This document shows positions 21,945 to 32,229 of a stretch of 64,000 nucleotides of DNA, piece after piece. The notes below the pieces were generated by a model. It searched no databases. It was not told the origin of the DNA and was given only the letters and a program-made list of their open reading frames with translations. Source of the DNA: Metaphire vulgaris (Eukaryota; Annelida; Clitellata; Crassiclitellata; Megascolecidae); the NCBI GenBank assembly GCA_018105865.1, contig JACLAT010000045.1, positions 213,501 through 277,500 of the forward strand, in the 5' to 3' direction. Within the stretch, counting starts at the first letter, position 1, and each line of letters starts with the position of its first letter. The position numbers and the translations under genes are program-made.

Positions 21945-22860
21945 TTCAAACTGACAAGGCTGCATTTTGTCTCCCCTATTATTCAACCTATATACAGAAT
22001 TCCTAATAAAAGAAGCAATGGAAGAAACTACGGGCAAAAAATAAATCGAATAGTATATAACATACTAAGATATGCAGATGACACAGTGATATTTACTGAA
22101 AGCGAGAAAGATTTACAAAATGTATTAAATATACTAAACAATAAAAGCAAAGAATATGGCATGAAAATAAACTTAAAGAAAACAAAGACAATGATCAAAA
22201 GCAAACAGAGAAACATAAAGCACAAACTTTTAATAGAAAATACTGAATTAGAACAAGTTAAGGAGTACAAATACCTTGGAAGTTATATAACAGAAGACGG
22301 TCTATGTGAACGAGACCTAAAAGCTAGAATCGCCATGGCCAAAGAAGCATTCTGGAAACAAAAAGAACTCCTAAGGAGAAACTTAGGATTAGCAACAAAG
22401 AAGAGAATATTGAGATGTTATGTAACATCTGTGCTCATGTGAAGGCTGGACAATAACAAAAAACTATGCAAAAGAAAATTGATGCATTTGGAATGTGGTG
22501 TTTCAGAAGAATGCTAAAAATCAGTTGCAAAGACAAAATAACTAATGAAGACTGTTTGAAGAGAATGGAAAACAGAAGGACCCTGATGAAAGAGATTGCT
22601 AAAAGGTAAACACAGTGTGTTGGACATATAATGAGAGGATCATGCACACAGCAAGCTCTAAATGTCTTGGAAAGGAAATATGAAGGAAAGCAACTAAAGA
22701 ACGACCACGAAGAACATGGTTAGAGGACTTGAAAAGCTGGACTGGCATAGAAAATTATGGGGAAATTAAAAGATTAGCTGAAGACCGAGACAAATGGAGA
22801 CAAATCGTGACTGCCAACCTTCGAATCGAAGATGGCACACCATAATGATGATGATTAGAT
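21945..22860 (+). pseudogene. RTE-like LINE 3' fragment
   Basis: The frame at 21918-22442 contains ILRYADDTVIFTESEKDLQN (RT catalytic YADD), YGMKINLKKTKTMIKSK, VKEYKYLGSYITEDGLCERD and ILRCYVTSVLM, then decays through stops. Downstream frames keep the usual C-terminal phrases (RKTWLEDLKSW-like) up to NLRIEDG near 22830, followed by ATGATGATGATTA. It differs from the CR1/L2-like copies and matches the type seen at 32620-33490 and 59285-60013. Confidence 0.75.
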
Positions 22861-23626
22861 CTGCTGAATAGGCCTATGCGACTACTGAGTGCAAATTTAA
22901 ATGCACAATCCCTTTAATAGTGCTTTATAACAAAATACAATGTAACAGAATGACGCTTTCTCTCATTTGGTGCTTCAAAAGTACCTGTTTCCTTGTCTAT
23001 TTTCTCTTGTTTATCGTTGTTTATTGCTTGCTCATCTGCGAATGTCGTTTTCATAGATTCATCATCTGCCAAACACGCAATTTACATATATTTAGAAAAC
23101 GAGCAGTGAATTTTAGCGCAATTAGATAGATCCTGCTTAACCGTTTCAATTCTAGTTATTATTAAATATTTAGGCCTGTATAGAGTAATTCGTATTGAAA
23201 AGTAACTCGAAGGACAAACACTGCGATTCACGCAAGTAGGCCTACTTCGAATGTCTAAATGTCTACAGTATAATAACATACTGCAATAGAGAACATATTA
23301 CCAACTTTTTAACTGAATACGTAGTCTTCGTAAATGTTCGTCGAGCGTCTTGTCTCGAGGCGATTCACCTGCAATGTTAAAGCATTACCCAAGTGCTACA
23401 TGTGCATTGTGCATTATGTGCCAAAGTCAGCAATGAAGCGCATGCTGCTTCAACATTGACCATTTTGCATATTCTTGATAAACTTATGCCTACTTCATTA
23501 TTTAATGACAAAATGCTACATGCACTCTCATAGCAGCAAAATTTTTGTCTGTATTCGTTGGGAAACGAGGATTGAAGAAATTCTAAGAAATTCTAAACTA
23601 GGCCTATGCTAGAATTTGGTAAGATG

Positions 23627-23663
<37 letters not shown>

Positions 23664-23730
23664 TCTGTGTGAAACTGTGTATATGTTTAGTCAAAAAGCA
23701 TGACGTCGCAATCATATAGAGATGACTTAT
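22861..23730. other. Unassigned stretch with AT microsatellite
   Basis: TAGGCCTA occurs at 22869, 23237 and 23599. An AT run lies at about 23632-23661. No exon was recognised. Confidence 0.4.
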
Positions 23731-23764
23731 ATTCATAAGATCACTTTAAAGACGATGGACATAC

Positions 23765-24133
23765 GGTGAAATGCTTTTTCTGCTCTCTTTCGATCAGGTT
23801 CGAAGAAAGTGACCGATAAAATATTCGCTTGGATATTCTTAAGCAGTTTATGGAACAGCTGTTCGATGATCTGGCTCATATCGTCATTGTCAACTATCGT
23901 GCAAAGGCGATGGAATTCTTGTCTATTGGAGCAACGCACATGAAGGACAATGCCCTCTCCTTGCCTAGCAGCGATGATGCTCTGGCACAACTCAGCTGAA
24001 GATGGGTTTACATCTGCTTCCCACGCTATTGATGCCTTATTCTCCAGGCAGAACTTTAACACTTCTCTTACTAGTTGTTTTTCCAGCTCATCTGAATTCC
24101 GTTCCTCTAGGTGAGCTTGAACGGGAACAGTAA
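23765..24133 (-). CDS. Alpha/beta exon after the CARDs, TRADD-N-like fold possible
   Basis: The acceptor CTGTCTGTTTCAG above 24133 is excellent (phase 1). Ending at the donor CACC then GTATGT gives 369 bp, phase 1 to 1. Reading on reaches a TGA at 23731-23733, so a terminal exon is also possible. The peptide starts with a charged helix (EERNSDELEKQLVREVLKF). It then has beta GIVLHVRCS, helix NRQEFHRLCTIV and IIEQLFHKLLKN, and beta ILSVTFFEPD with helix RKRAEKAFHR. This beta-alpha-alpha-beta order recalls the ferredoxin-like N-terminal domain of TRADD-type proteins and similar modules next to death domains in invertebrate immune proteins. That comparison is from memory and tentative; the exon itself is well supported. 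Confidence 0.55.
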
Positions 24134-24149
24134 CTGAAACAGACAGTAT

Positions 24150-24846
24150 GATAGCTAGTAATAAAAGATGTCATACAAAAAATGTTTAACGTAGACGATA
24201 ATTAGCTAGCTGCTAGCATATTAAGCAGACATCAGAAGAAAGATTTCAAGTTCTAGAATAAGGCCCGTCGACAGGAAACCAGGACTTTGGGTAGAGTAAG
24301 TTACGGGCCCTTTAAATCTTGCTAAAAATCTTAAAGTTTCTGAAAATGTAAAGTTTGACCGTACGATAAAGTTGACGACAGTTATTGCTTGTCGACGCTC
24401 TGCCGCCTATTTTTCTCATCCCTGATCATGTGTTTGTTGCCTAATACACTGTGGAACCCTTTGTGTAACATTTCGGGCCTCATCACGTCATCACATTCGT
24501 TCACTGGAAGACTATTACAAAATTGAATATTGTATAAGGTAAGTTTATTGCGGGCCTCCTGGCCCGCTACAGATTGCCATGCTCCTGGGCATTTGCCTCT
24601 GCCCCCCCTCATCGACGAGTCTGTCTAGAATCACTTTGTAGACAAATATCAAATGATTCGCTGTTTCATAAATATTTAATATTGATGGAAGAGCGCAACG
24701 AAGCGAACGAACGTTCAATAAATTTGGATTTGGCTGAAGAATATTTGTAAGTTGGCAGAGTACAAGCGGTGAATATCATGCCCCATCACCTAAAAGGACC
24801 ATCTTTCCAAATGGATGCCTTTGTTTATGATCGCATTTCTTACTGT
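24150..24846. other. Unassigned intronic stretch
   Basis: GGCCCGTCGACAGGAAACC and GGCCCGCTACAG phrases (24262, 24562) suggest mobile-element debris, but no paired ends were found. Confidence 0.35.
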
Positions 24847-24854
24847 ATGTCAGT

Positions 24855-25608
24855 CAGTGGCGGCCTTGACCATGTCGCTGGGTTGCGCAACCGCCAATTT
24901 TTCGCTACACAATTTCTCAATAACAATAATAATTTCACATGAAATTTTGTCTAGTAGAGCAAGTCAATTCCCGATCAGGGAAATTAATAGATTTGAGTGT
25001 TTGACTGCGCTACGGCGGCTGCGCGGTGTGTTTTGATCCATTTGTGTCGCTGGACAGCTGTGACACATGTACAATTTCCACGATAGCGTATATACTACAT
25101 AGCCTGTAATGCAGTATTACTGAAGGCAACTTGCCTTCCGAAGTGGGCGTGGCTGTGTTGCAGCGCTGGTGCGACAAACACGTTTCAACTCGCAGAGACT
25201 ATGAATAACTCTCTGCGCGGGAGGCTGTGTTGCCAATATGAATAAGGCTTAGGGCATAATTATCACATGCATCTGTCCTTCGCTGTATGAAACTGAGGCG
25301 ATAGAACAGAGGTATAGGGATATCTATAGACCTAATATTTCTTAATTTTGTTTAAATAATTCATGTAATTTTTATTAATTAGGTCTATGCAGTATAGTTT
25401 CAACTGTTACCTAACCCACCTTAAGCTAGCTAGATTAATTATACGTAATTAGGAATAATTATATTCGCGCTGAGGCAATATGCTGCGGGAAAAACAATCA
25501 CTATAATAGGACCACATTGGAACCGAAGTATCCCAACCTAATCTCAAGGGTGACATTTTTCTCACCAACATTGCAACCCTTACTTCTTAGACCCACCGGC
25601 CGCCACTG
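24855..25608. mobile_element. hAT MITE, target duplication ATGTCAGT
   Basis: CAGTGGCGGCC starts at 24855 and returns inverted, ending at 25608. ATGTCAGT lies directly outside both ends (24847-24854, 25609-25616). The 754-bp body has no transposase. It sits in the intron just 30 bp below the donor of the CARD exon at 25639. Confidence 0.9.
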
Positions 25609-25638
25609 ATGTCAGTTATTATTATTCATACATCTTAC

Positions 25639-25944
25639 CATCCTCAAGAATATTTGCGATGTGACTTTGATTCGATTCCCGAAGGAGCTCTATCATTAAG
25701 AAGTACGTCTTAAGACTAAATCGCCTCCAGATTCCGATGAAAGTTTGAACGCGTTCATAATTGGTTGCCTTTGATTTGATATATTCAATCTGTCTTTTGT
25801 TGAGAATGCTCTTCGAATTCAGCAATCCAATGAAGCCATTAAATCCAATGCCTACCATATCGCATAGAAGTTCGTAGCTGCCTGCTAATATATAATTTTC
25901 TCTGTTTGTCAAAGGCCAATCCAAGCCAAACATGTAGTTGTACA
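25639..25944 (-). CDS. CARD domain exon (second CARD of the upper pair)
   Basis: This is a 306-bp exon with phase 1 at both ends. The acceptor TTTTTTATTACAG above 25944 and the donor GGATG then GTAAGATG below 25639 are both strong. The CARD reads ILAGSYELLCDMVGIGFNGF (helices 1-2), IGLLNSKSILNKRQIEYIKS (helix 3), VQTFIGIWRRFSLKTYFLMI (helix 4-5), ELLRESNQSHIANILED (helices 5-6). It is divergent, but the helix pattern and the LL-RES motif near the end are as in other CARDs. It is spliced in phase to the CARD exon at 29587-29857. A DUF4806-carrying element fills the intron between them. Confidence 0.75.
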
Positions 25945-25949
25945 CTGTA

Positions 25950-26580
25950 ATAAAAAACAGCAGTGAAGCCAGCAAGACTACATCTTCCTACTTACTCATC
26001 TATGATGAAAACAGAGTTCAAATTACTCACATACCACGTCTCTTACGAATAAGCTAAAGGAAATTTCGTAACATAATGGCAAACGCAATGACAAGAACAA
26101 ACACTTCAATTTAAACTCATTTGCTGCCATGTCACAGTCAAAGTCAACTCTGCAGGTAACTTTTGTAGTTTGATATCTATGGCATCTCGTTTAATTGTGG
26201 TTCTGACATAGGGCTACGTGTCAAAACTAATAAATGATCAAAAATAGAGCAGTTTTACAGCATAACAATTTTTTGTGTTGGGAAAAGCTTGTGTTGGAGA
26301 CAATGGACAACACTTCTAACCCAAATTTTAGTCGAATGAAAATTAAAAATTAAGTCTGTCATGACTAAAATGAATTTTAAATTTTAAAAATTGATAAATA
26401 TTTTATAGTGTTTTTCATCATTATCGCAAGGGGTCCCGTTTTACCAAGACAAATTGTATATTATATTGAAAATGTGTAAGCCTATTTGTCAGTGGAATCT
26501 AACGTCTAGTAATGGTACAGTCATCGACGTTCCAGAGCTATATAATGGGCATTGCTATGATTATTTTCGTTCTTATTGTC
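25950..26580. other. AT-rich intronic stretch
   Basis: No coding or repeat structure was recognised. Confidence 0.4.
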
Positions 26581-27087
26581 GTTATCACCCAGATAACCAG
26601 CGTACGTCGGGCCAACGTCCAGCCGACGTACGCTTTATCGGCAACTGGTTGGTAATCGCTTTCCGATATGATTTCGACGTCGGCCCGATGTCGAAATGCT
26701 AAGCCCGCCAAGATCAATGCATGTGTGGTGAATAGGCACGCCACCTATCGATCAATTCGGAAGCACCAGTACGCATGCGCAAAATATAAATTCAGTCGCC
26801 ATTTTGTTAGGTTGTATTTTGCGAGTTGTTTTACTCGAAATTGTTTTACTCGGAATTCTGAATTGAAGATTTTGACGCAATACTGGACGAATATTTGACG
26901 CATGTAGATATATATGCTGAATTTTTAGATATTCGTGATGCAATGTTTGCATTTTTGTCAGTGATGCGACGTCTCGAGACAGTCTCTTATCTAATCTAAT
27001 CTTGAACTTCTATAGCGCCACTTCATAATGCACAGGAGCATCAACCGATGGCACACCAAATCCAAATAATTAAAGATCCAGGTCAAA

Positions 27088-27415
27088 TCCACTTCATCTT
27101 ACGAGGTGGATGCTCAACCTGTGCCACCACTAGCCAGAACAGCACGGCTGCTAAATCCACCACCACCTCCGCCTCTGTTAGCATCAGCATCATTCATGGA
27201 CAGTAGCTTACAGGCAACGTCCCATTGTTAAATGTGGCCATAGCGCCATCTGACGAAGTGGATACTCAACCTGGGCAACTAGTAGTCAGATAAGCACAGT
27301 TACTCAATCCACCACCACCTCTTCCTCTGCTAGTGTTACCATCATTTCTGGACAATAGTTTACAGGCCATGTTCCCAGCGTCAAATGTCGCCATAGCACC
27401 ATGTTCAACTACTGT
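27088..27415 (+). repeat. Tandem duplication of about 160 bp
   Basis: A block with AAATCCACCACCACCTCC and GGACAGTAGCTTACAGGC (27095-27250) is followed by a diverged second copy (27255-27415, ATCCACCACCACCTCTTCC and GGACAATAGTTTACAGGCC). Both translate in part to a Pro-rich run followed by LLxxxSFxDSSLQA-like residues. They may therefore be repeated coding sequence of an upstream exon of the DUF4806-like gene. Confidence 0.6.
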
Positions 27416-27789
27416 GCCAACAATATCAGCATTCCAAGCTGTGTCAAGTAATGGAAATGTTGGATTTACGTCGTCCAACATGGCTCACCAAGCTTCAGCC
27501 CAAATCATTTCAGTACTCCAAGATCGTGCCGACCTTCAGGCGCCACGTCTCGGTTTCCTTTGTCCAGCACTACGCCAACGCCTTCGATGCCTGCAAGGTC
27601 TCATCGGGAACAGAGTTCACTGGCTGCAATTGATGAATCAATGCAGCCAATGACCCAATCTCAAGGTGACTACTTTTCTCATATTGACCTTTAAGACCAA
27701 GCTGTGAACTTAGAAAGTGAATGTCGTGTTCGGTTCTTGTACAACTAGAGCTATTTTTTAAATTCTTGTGTTGTTAAAAATATTGCCAG

Positions 27790-28004
27790 GACGCAAACTC
27801 GTTTCATTGTTGCTGGAGATCAAACAACTTCAGGCCGTCAAACAGCAGCAGCAATACATGATGGACGAAATCGGTAAACCTCGTCCCACCGTAAGGCAAA
27901 CTGTGAAAATGCCTGATGGAGTTATGCTACCACTCCAGACATTTGAGCAAGTAGCAGCACTTGAAAGAAAATTGCGGCAGTCACCAGAAGATAAACAGCA
28001 GCTG
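27790..28004 (+). CDS. DUF4806-like gene, exon with N-terminal half of the domain
   Basis: The acceptor TATTGCCAG precedes 27790 (phase 1) and the donor CAGCTG then GTGGGT follows 28004 (phase 0). The peptide has a coiled stretch (LLEIKQLQAVKQQQQYMMDE) and then the domain start, MPDGVMLPLQTFEQVAALER followed by KLRQSPEDKQQL. In DUF4806 proteins, a family of unknown function common in invertebrates, the domain opens with a Leu/Pro segment, an EqvaaLE-K-L helix and then a Y-L--lGG block, which is the next exon here. Exons further upstream (27333-27653 region) are possible but not proven. Confidence 0.65.
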
Positions 28005-28205
28005 GTGGGTAATGCTGCAGTTTTTCAACTAGTTGCAGCTTTTGTCTAGAAGGTTCTTTTTACCAACTGGATATAGATTTTTAATAGGAAAAATTATTTT
28101 TATTATTGTTGATTCTTTCTTCTGTGGTACCAGACTGCCAGTGATATGCTGAAATGTAGGGAATGTTGTGCACATGCAATGATTTATTTATTTATTTATT
28201 TGCAG

Positions 28206-28371
28206 ACTGGATATCTTGGGCTTCTTGGAGGCATGACTGTCAAGGCAACAACCATTAGCATAATAAAAGCATTATTCGCCACTGTCCTACATGTAGCCAG
28301 ACAGTTCAACTTCTGCGACCACAGAGGAAAACATTCATTCGAGGCTCTTCAACTAAAGAACATTGTTTGCG
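28206..28371 (+). CDS. DUF4806-like gene, middle exon
   Basis: The acceptor TTTATTTATTTGCAG precedes 28206 (phase 0), and the donor TTTGCG then GTGAGTA follows 28371 (phase 1). The peptide starts TGYLGLLGGMTVKATTISII, then KALFATVLHVARQFNFCDHR, GKHSFEALQLKNIVC. The GG-xTVK-x-T block, the hydrophobic helix and the F-x-GK-x-xFxxL ending are the core signature of the domain. The splice sites are both strong. With the next exon it forms one continuous frame. Confidence 0.7.
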
Positions 28372-28640
28372 GTGAGTATATTTCAATACTACCGCAGAAT
28401 TTGATTTTATCTATTAGTGACAAAATAATTCTGTCATTTTGGAAATCTGCCGACATGTTAAATTTTATTGAATGAGATTTTGTCTATTAGATGTTTGTCT
28501 ATTAGATTCGATTAATGTTTATTAGATGTTCAATGTTTAGTAGATTAGTGATATATTTGAAACCTATTCCTACGATTTCTCTTGTGTGTAGGCCTAATTT
28601 AATTGTGGGTAAAAGTGGATATGCAAATTGTTCTATTAAG

Positions 28641-28864
28641 ATGCTGATCGAGCGAACATAATGATGAAAGGGGCAAGTGACGATGAAGTGGCAGCTGTCA
28701 TAAAGAATTGGCTGAGGACATCTGGTGATCGCAGTGGTTGTCCTGGTGTTCGTGCACAGATTGGAGTGAAGCGGCCACATACTGAGTCAACAGACGATAG
28801 CATTGTAAATGAACATGACGATGACTCGATCTCAATAAATTTCCTTCATATGCCGTTCTGTTGA
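28641..28864 (+). CDS. DUF4806-like gene, last exon
   Basis: The acceptor TTCTATTAAG precedes 28641 (phase 1), and the stop TGA is at 28862-28864. The peptide ANIMMKGASDDEVAAVIKNW followed by LRTSGDRSG is the usual end of the domain (a short helix, then WLR-x-x-x-DR). An acidic tail follows (STDDSIVNEHDDDSIS). AATAAA at 28902-28907 is a fitting polyadenylation signal. The intact frame and splicing suggest the gene was recently functional. It lies inside an intron of the CARD gene on the opposite strand. Confidence 0.7.
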
Positions 28865-28901
28865 CCATGCAAGTTTATGTTGTAGATTTCATCAGGAGTT
28901 C

Positions 28902-28907
28902 AATAAA
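28902..28907 (+). promoter_or_regulatory. Polyadenylation signal AATAAA
   Basis: AATAAA lies 38 bases after the stop of the DUF4806-like gene. Confidence 0.6.
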
Positions 28908-28975
28908 AGAACGTTTCTGGCATAATGTTAAAACAGCAGTTGCATTCGATATGTCTTAAACACGATACATTGTGC

Positions 28976-29293
28976 CAGGGATATTTCTAGGATTGTGAAT
29001 TGGGGGTGTCGAACTCAAATTGGGGTGGTGTCCGGAGCTAATTAGTATGCATTTTGTATGCATACCATTGTGACATTACCAAATTTTGGGGTGTCGACCT
29101 CAAATTAGGGGTGTTAGGGGTGTAAAAATATCCTGAATGCAGGGATATTTTTGCCCTAACACCCCAATTTGAGGTCGACACCTCCCAAATTTGGTAATGT
29201 GACAATGGTATGCATACAAATGCATACTAATTAGCTCCGGACAACCCCATTTGAGGTCGACACCCCAAATTCACAATCCTAGAAATATCCCTG
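28976..29293. mobile_element. Palindromic MITE, head-to-head dimer
   Basis: CAGGGATATTTCTAGGATTG near 28978 returns inverted near 29290. The two halves pair nearly along their whole length, with the turn at CTGAATGCAG (about 29133-29142). The inner borders are again CAG-GGATATTTTT ends, so each half looks like a complete small element and the pair like two copies in inverted orientation. A single related copy is at 34376-34461. Confidence 0.75.
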
Positions 29294-29586
29294 CCTGCAT
29301 TGCGCCGACATCGGGGCGCTGAGCGGTGCTCATCGGCCTACGTCTTTTTGATGTCGGGCCGATGTCGGGACATAGGCCAGACATCAAAAGACGTAGGGCC
29401 GATGAGCAACCGCTCAGCGGCCCGATGTCGGCACAATGTATGAAATCAGATCAGTTTTGCGTATGTGTTGCCGACGTTGACCCGACGTGTGCTGGTTATC
29501 TGGGCATAATTTCTGACCCACTTCAAAGAAACGTCTAACTTAATTTGAGCTAAAACCTAATACAAAAGTTGCAGCAGCCTTCTTAC

Positions 29587-29857
29587 CTCCATTTCCACGA
29601 ATCCAATTGACAACATGAATCTGGCCAGACTCTCGAAGAGCGTCTAAAAACTCTTCCAGTTGACCTCTTTTAATGATAATCTGAAGAAGCATTTTATTTT
29701 TATCAGACGTTGACTGTTGAGCATCAATGATCTCCTTTTCATCGAGACTTATTAAGTGACGGTTCAGTAATTTAGTCAGAAGTCCGAATTTCGAATCCAT
29801 AATTTCTTGCAATTTCTCCCTTTGAGTGTCCATTATTGAGTGAAAGCTCTGTGACGT
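29587..29857 (-). CDS. CARD domain exon (first CARD of the upper pair)
   Basis: This is a 271-bp exon, phase 0 in and phase 1 out. The acceptor TTTGTTTTCAG above 29857 and the donor GGAG then GTAAGAAGG below 29587 are strong. The CARD reads QREKLQEIMDSKFGLLTKLL (helices 1-2), NRHLISLDEKEIIDAQQST (helix 3), DKNKMLLQIIIKRGQLEEFL (helix 4), DALRESGQIHVVNWIRG (helices 5-6). The RG-x-x-x-FLDALRESGQ stretch is the most recognisable CARD phrase in the window. It has the same phase pattern as the CARD exon at 17766-18135. It is preceded in phase by the short exon at 32126. Confidence 0.85.
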
Positions 29858-29869
29858 CTGAAAACAAAT

Positions 29870-30320
29870 TAGCTTCAGCTGTAAAACTACAGTGTATATT
29901 ATAAAACGTCTGACGTCCCAATATGGACCAAAGTTCAGATGTTGAATGAAAAAAGAAAGCTCTGTACATAACCTGAAAAATCTTCTTAAACCAGTGCATG
30001 CATTTGGATTTGCAGTAAAGGATACTGCATGAATATTGAACAATTCTATAAAATTGGACAACGGATACCTGCCATCTCAGATGGACGAGGTTTTATCTCA
30101 GCTCAAAAAGGACACGACAGACACCCGTGCGCTGCTAATGCTCCCTTTGTGAAAATCAAGTAATTTATTTTTCATACGAATGTGGGTCTGTGCATTTCAC
30201 TATAGGCCTGGCTTTGAAGTAGCTATCTTAGGCAGATGGGAGGCTAAGTCGAATACTACCGATACGCAATATATCCAATTCTGAAATATCTGTAGGGCAG
30301 TAGCCAACACTGGATGGTTG
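29870..30320. other. Unassigned intronic stretch
   Basis: No coding or repeat structure was recognised. The minus-strand frame of the CARD exon stays open to about 30061, but the strong acceptor at 29858 argues against a longer exon. Confidence 0.4.
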
Positions 30321-30325
30321 AGAAT

Positions 30326-30506
<181 letters not shown>

Positions 30507-30682
30507 ATCGGCGATCAAAGAAGGGGCAGATATATTTCAGGCACAAAAAACCTGGACAAGAACAATCGAGAAAGACCTATCCCCACACAACTTTGGCCTT
30601 GCCACGGCATGGAAGCGGGCGCAGGACAGAGAGTTATGGCACCGGACTCTGGAAACAGCAACGCTCCACTAGTAGGCATGCT

Positions 30683-30743
30683 AAGAAGAAGAAGAAGAAG
30701 AAGAAGAAGAAAAAGAAGAAGAAAAAGAAGAAGAAGAAGAAGA
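30683..30743. repeat. AAG trinucleotide microsatellite
   Basis: AAG repeats with a few AAA interruptions. Confidence 0.95.
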
Positions 30744-30789
30744 GTCTACTGTCAGCAAGTGATGAAGAGTTACTGGTATCCGTTCAAAA

Positions 30790-31442
30790 TTGACCCTTTT
30801 CTATGATGAGTTATCCGAAGATGAGCTTATAAAGGAAATACCAAGGCTGGGAAGGCACCTAAAGGCTAATATTGATCTTCATAAAGCCAAAGACTGTTCA
30901 GTGTTTGATGTTTTGAAAATCATAGTTGAATGGGGACTTCTCAGAATCGCTCCCAATGCTCTCACTAAGCCTTCAATTATTCCTCACGATCTGGGTGTCC
31001 GTGACTTCATGCGAGAGGAGCCTTTCAAGCGTAAAACTCAAAGAACTATTTGCGATCCACTATGGGATAGTCAAGGTTTTCTGGTCTGGCTCTAATTATC
31101 AATTGAAGGTCATAGGGTGAAAGTTATTGATTTTGACGATGTAATTTGTCAGGTTTTCAACTCTGAAGACCCGGAAAGAAAAATTTTAAATAAAGGTTCA
31201 GTTTAGAATGACAATAGCTCAAGGTTGCTACATTTCGGAAAAAACTGCTACCTAAAATTGTATTGTTTTATTTGTGTTATTTCTTGTGAAACTTATAACT
31301 TTTGGACTTATCTTACAAATTTCACTATAATCGATTCTATAAGGCCTAGTAAAGGAAGATTTGGAAGAGGTTAATGGTGGAAGTCTGGAGAGGAGACAAC
31401 GAGTTTACCGCACTGGTTGACACCAACCCTAGCGACGCCACT
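30790..31442 (+). pseudogene. hAT transposase C-terminal fragment and hAT end
   Basis: Two overlapping frames carry the hAT dimerisation region. SEDELIKEIPRLGRHLKANI and FDVLKIIVEWGLLRIAPNAL lie in one frame; SLSLQLFLTIWVSVTSCERS followed by LSSVKLK lies in the other. They compare with the usual L-x-PVSVASCERSFSKLK phrase. A frameshift near 30960 breaks the gene. AGCGACGCCACTG ending at 31442 is a hAT terminus and probably closes the same truncated copy. Confidence 0.75.
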
Positions 31443-31575
31443 GGTATGATCATATGGATAAATATAAATAAGAGTGAATAAGCGTTCATCGATTCCGATG
31501 AATCAAACCAAGATTTCTGACTAAAATCGTATGGTTGCAGCAAAAGATAAATCTTGTGTTCTCATCATTGGTAGA

Positions 31576-31847
31576 CAGCGGCTTCTATCCCTCTTGCAGC
31601 CTCTTCCCCCCATATTACAACCCCCCCAAATTACAAATTTCCTCTGTTAAATTGCTCCCTTGTAGACTTAGTATTATATTCAGCTTTTTATCCTTTGTGT
31701 TAGGCATAGCTATCATTGATTACGTCACGGTCAGTGTGATTTTAAATCAATATCAGTCTCGGTTCAGTTTAGATTAGTAGCAAAATATTGCCCCCAATTT
31801 TTTTCGGGCGCAGCTGCGCCCGCCTTAAATAGGGATAGAAGCCCCTG
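31576..31847. mobile_element. hAT MITE, target duplication TTGGTAGA
   Basis: Inverted ends CAGCGGCTTCTATCCCT and CAGGGGCTTCTATCCCT (right, minus strand) are flanked by TTGGTAGA at 31568-31575 and 31848-31855. A GGGCGCAGCTGCGCCC palindrome lies near the right end. It has no coding capacity. Confidence 0.9.
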
Positions 31848-32045
31848 TTGGTAGATAGGTCTATTTAGTGTTTTATCCAGACTCTAGACCTGTGGGGGAA
31901 TTGAATTTGCTGGAGAGGAAAGGACATAGATCAAAGCAAAAAAATTGTGTCAGTGTTGAAATTTGAGTGGGGGATTTAGAGGTTTGGGGAAATCTCCCTG
32001 ACAGCTCCGCTTAAAACACTGGACCAATTGGGAGATGCATATTGA

Positions 32046-32047
<2 letters not shown>

Positions 32048-32085
<38 letters not shown>
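32048..32085. repeat. AT dinucleotide microsatellite
   Basis: This (AT)n run lies about 40 bp below the donor of the exon at 32126. Confidence 0.95.
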
Positions 32086-32090
<5 letters not shown>

Positions 32091-32125
32091 ATGAGTCAAT
32101 TCAAAATTCAAAGAAAGTTTCTTAC

Positions 32126-32220
32126 CCCCATTTCGCTCAATTGAGAAACATGAACTTGAACAATGTGCTGGCAAGCTTCAATGTACAGCTTCAATTCTTC
32201 TATACATTGTTTTAGGTCGA
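32126..32220 (-). CDS. Short helical exon upstream of the CARDs
   Basis: This is a 95-bp exon, phase 1 in and phase 0 out. The acceptor is CATTTCAG above 32220, and the donor GGGG then GTAAGAAAC lies below 32126. The peptide is one amphipathic segment: DLKQCIEELKLYIEACQHIV, then QVHVSQLSEMG. Its outgoing phase matches the CARD exon at 29857, and it lies 2.3 kb upstream of it. No domain was recognised; it may be a leading helix. It was found from splice sites, since it is too short to stand out as a frame. Confidence 0.5.
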
Positions 32221-32229
32221 CTGAAATGA

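Larger units (their letters stand above)
26586..29508 (+). mobile_element. Element with inverted ends carrying a DUF4806-like gene
   Basis: CCCAGATAACCAGCGTACG near 26588 is matched inverted at the right (GCTGGTTATCTGGG near 29490-29505). The match continues through CGTCGGGCCAACGTC against GACGTTGACCCGACG. Next to both ends lie palindromic blocks of CGTCGGCCCGATGTCG type (26675-26700, 29340-29440). Inside is a three-exon plus-strand gene and a nested hairpin. Ends starting CACCCAGA would suit CACTA/EnSpm-type elements, whose animal members I believe can carry such second genes, but no transposase or clear target duplication is seen. The type is therefore open. Confidence 0.55.

Noticed and set aside
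29858..30061. Extension of the CARD exon to a longer frame
   Set aside because: A strong TTTGTTTTCAG acceptor lies at the exon border and the added peptide has no helix pattern of a CARD.
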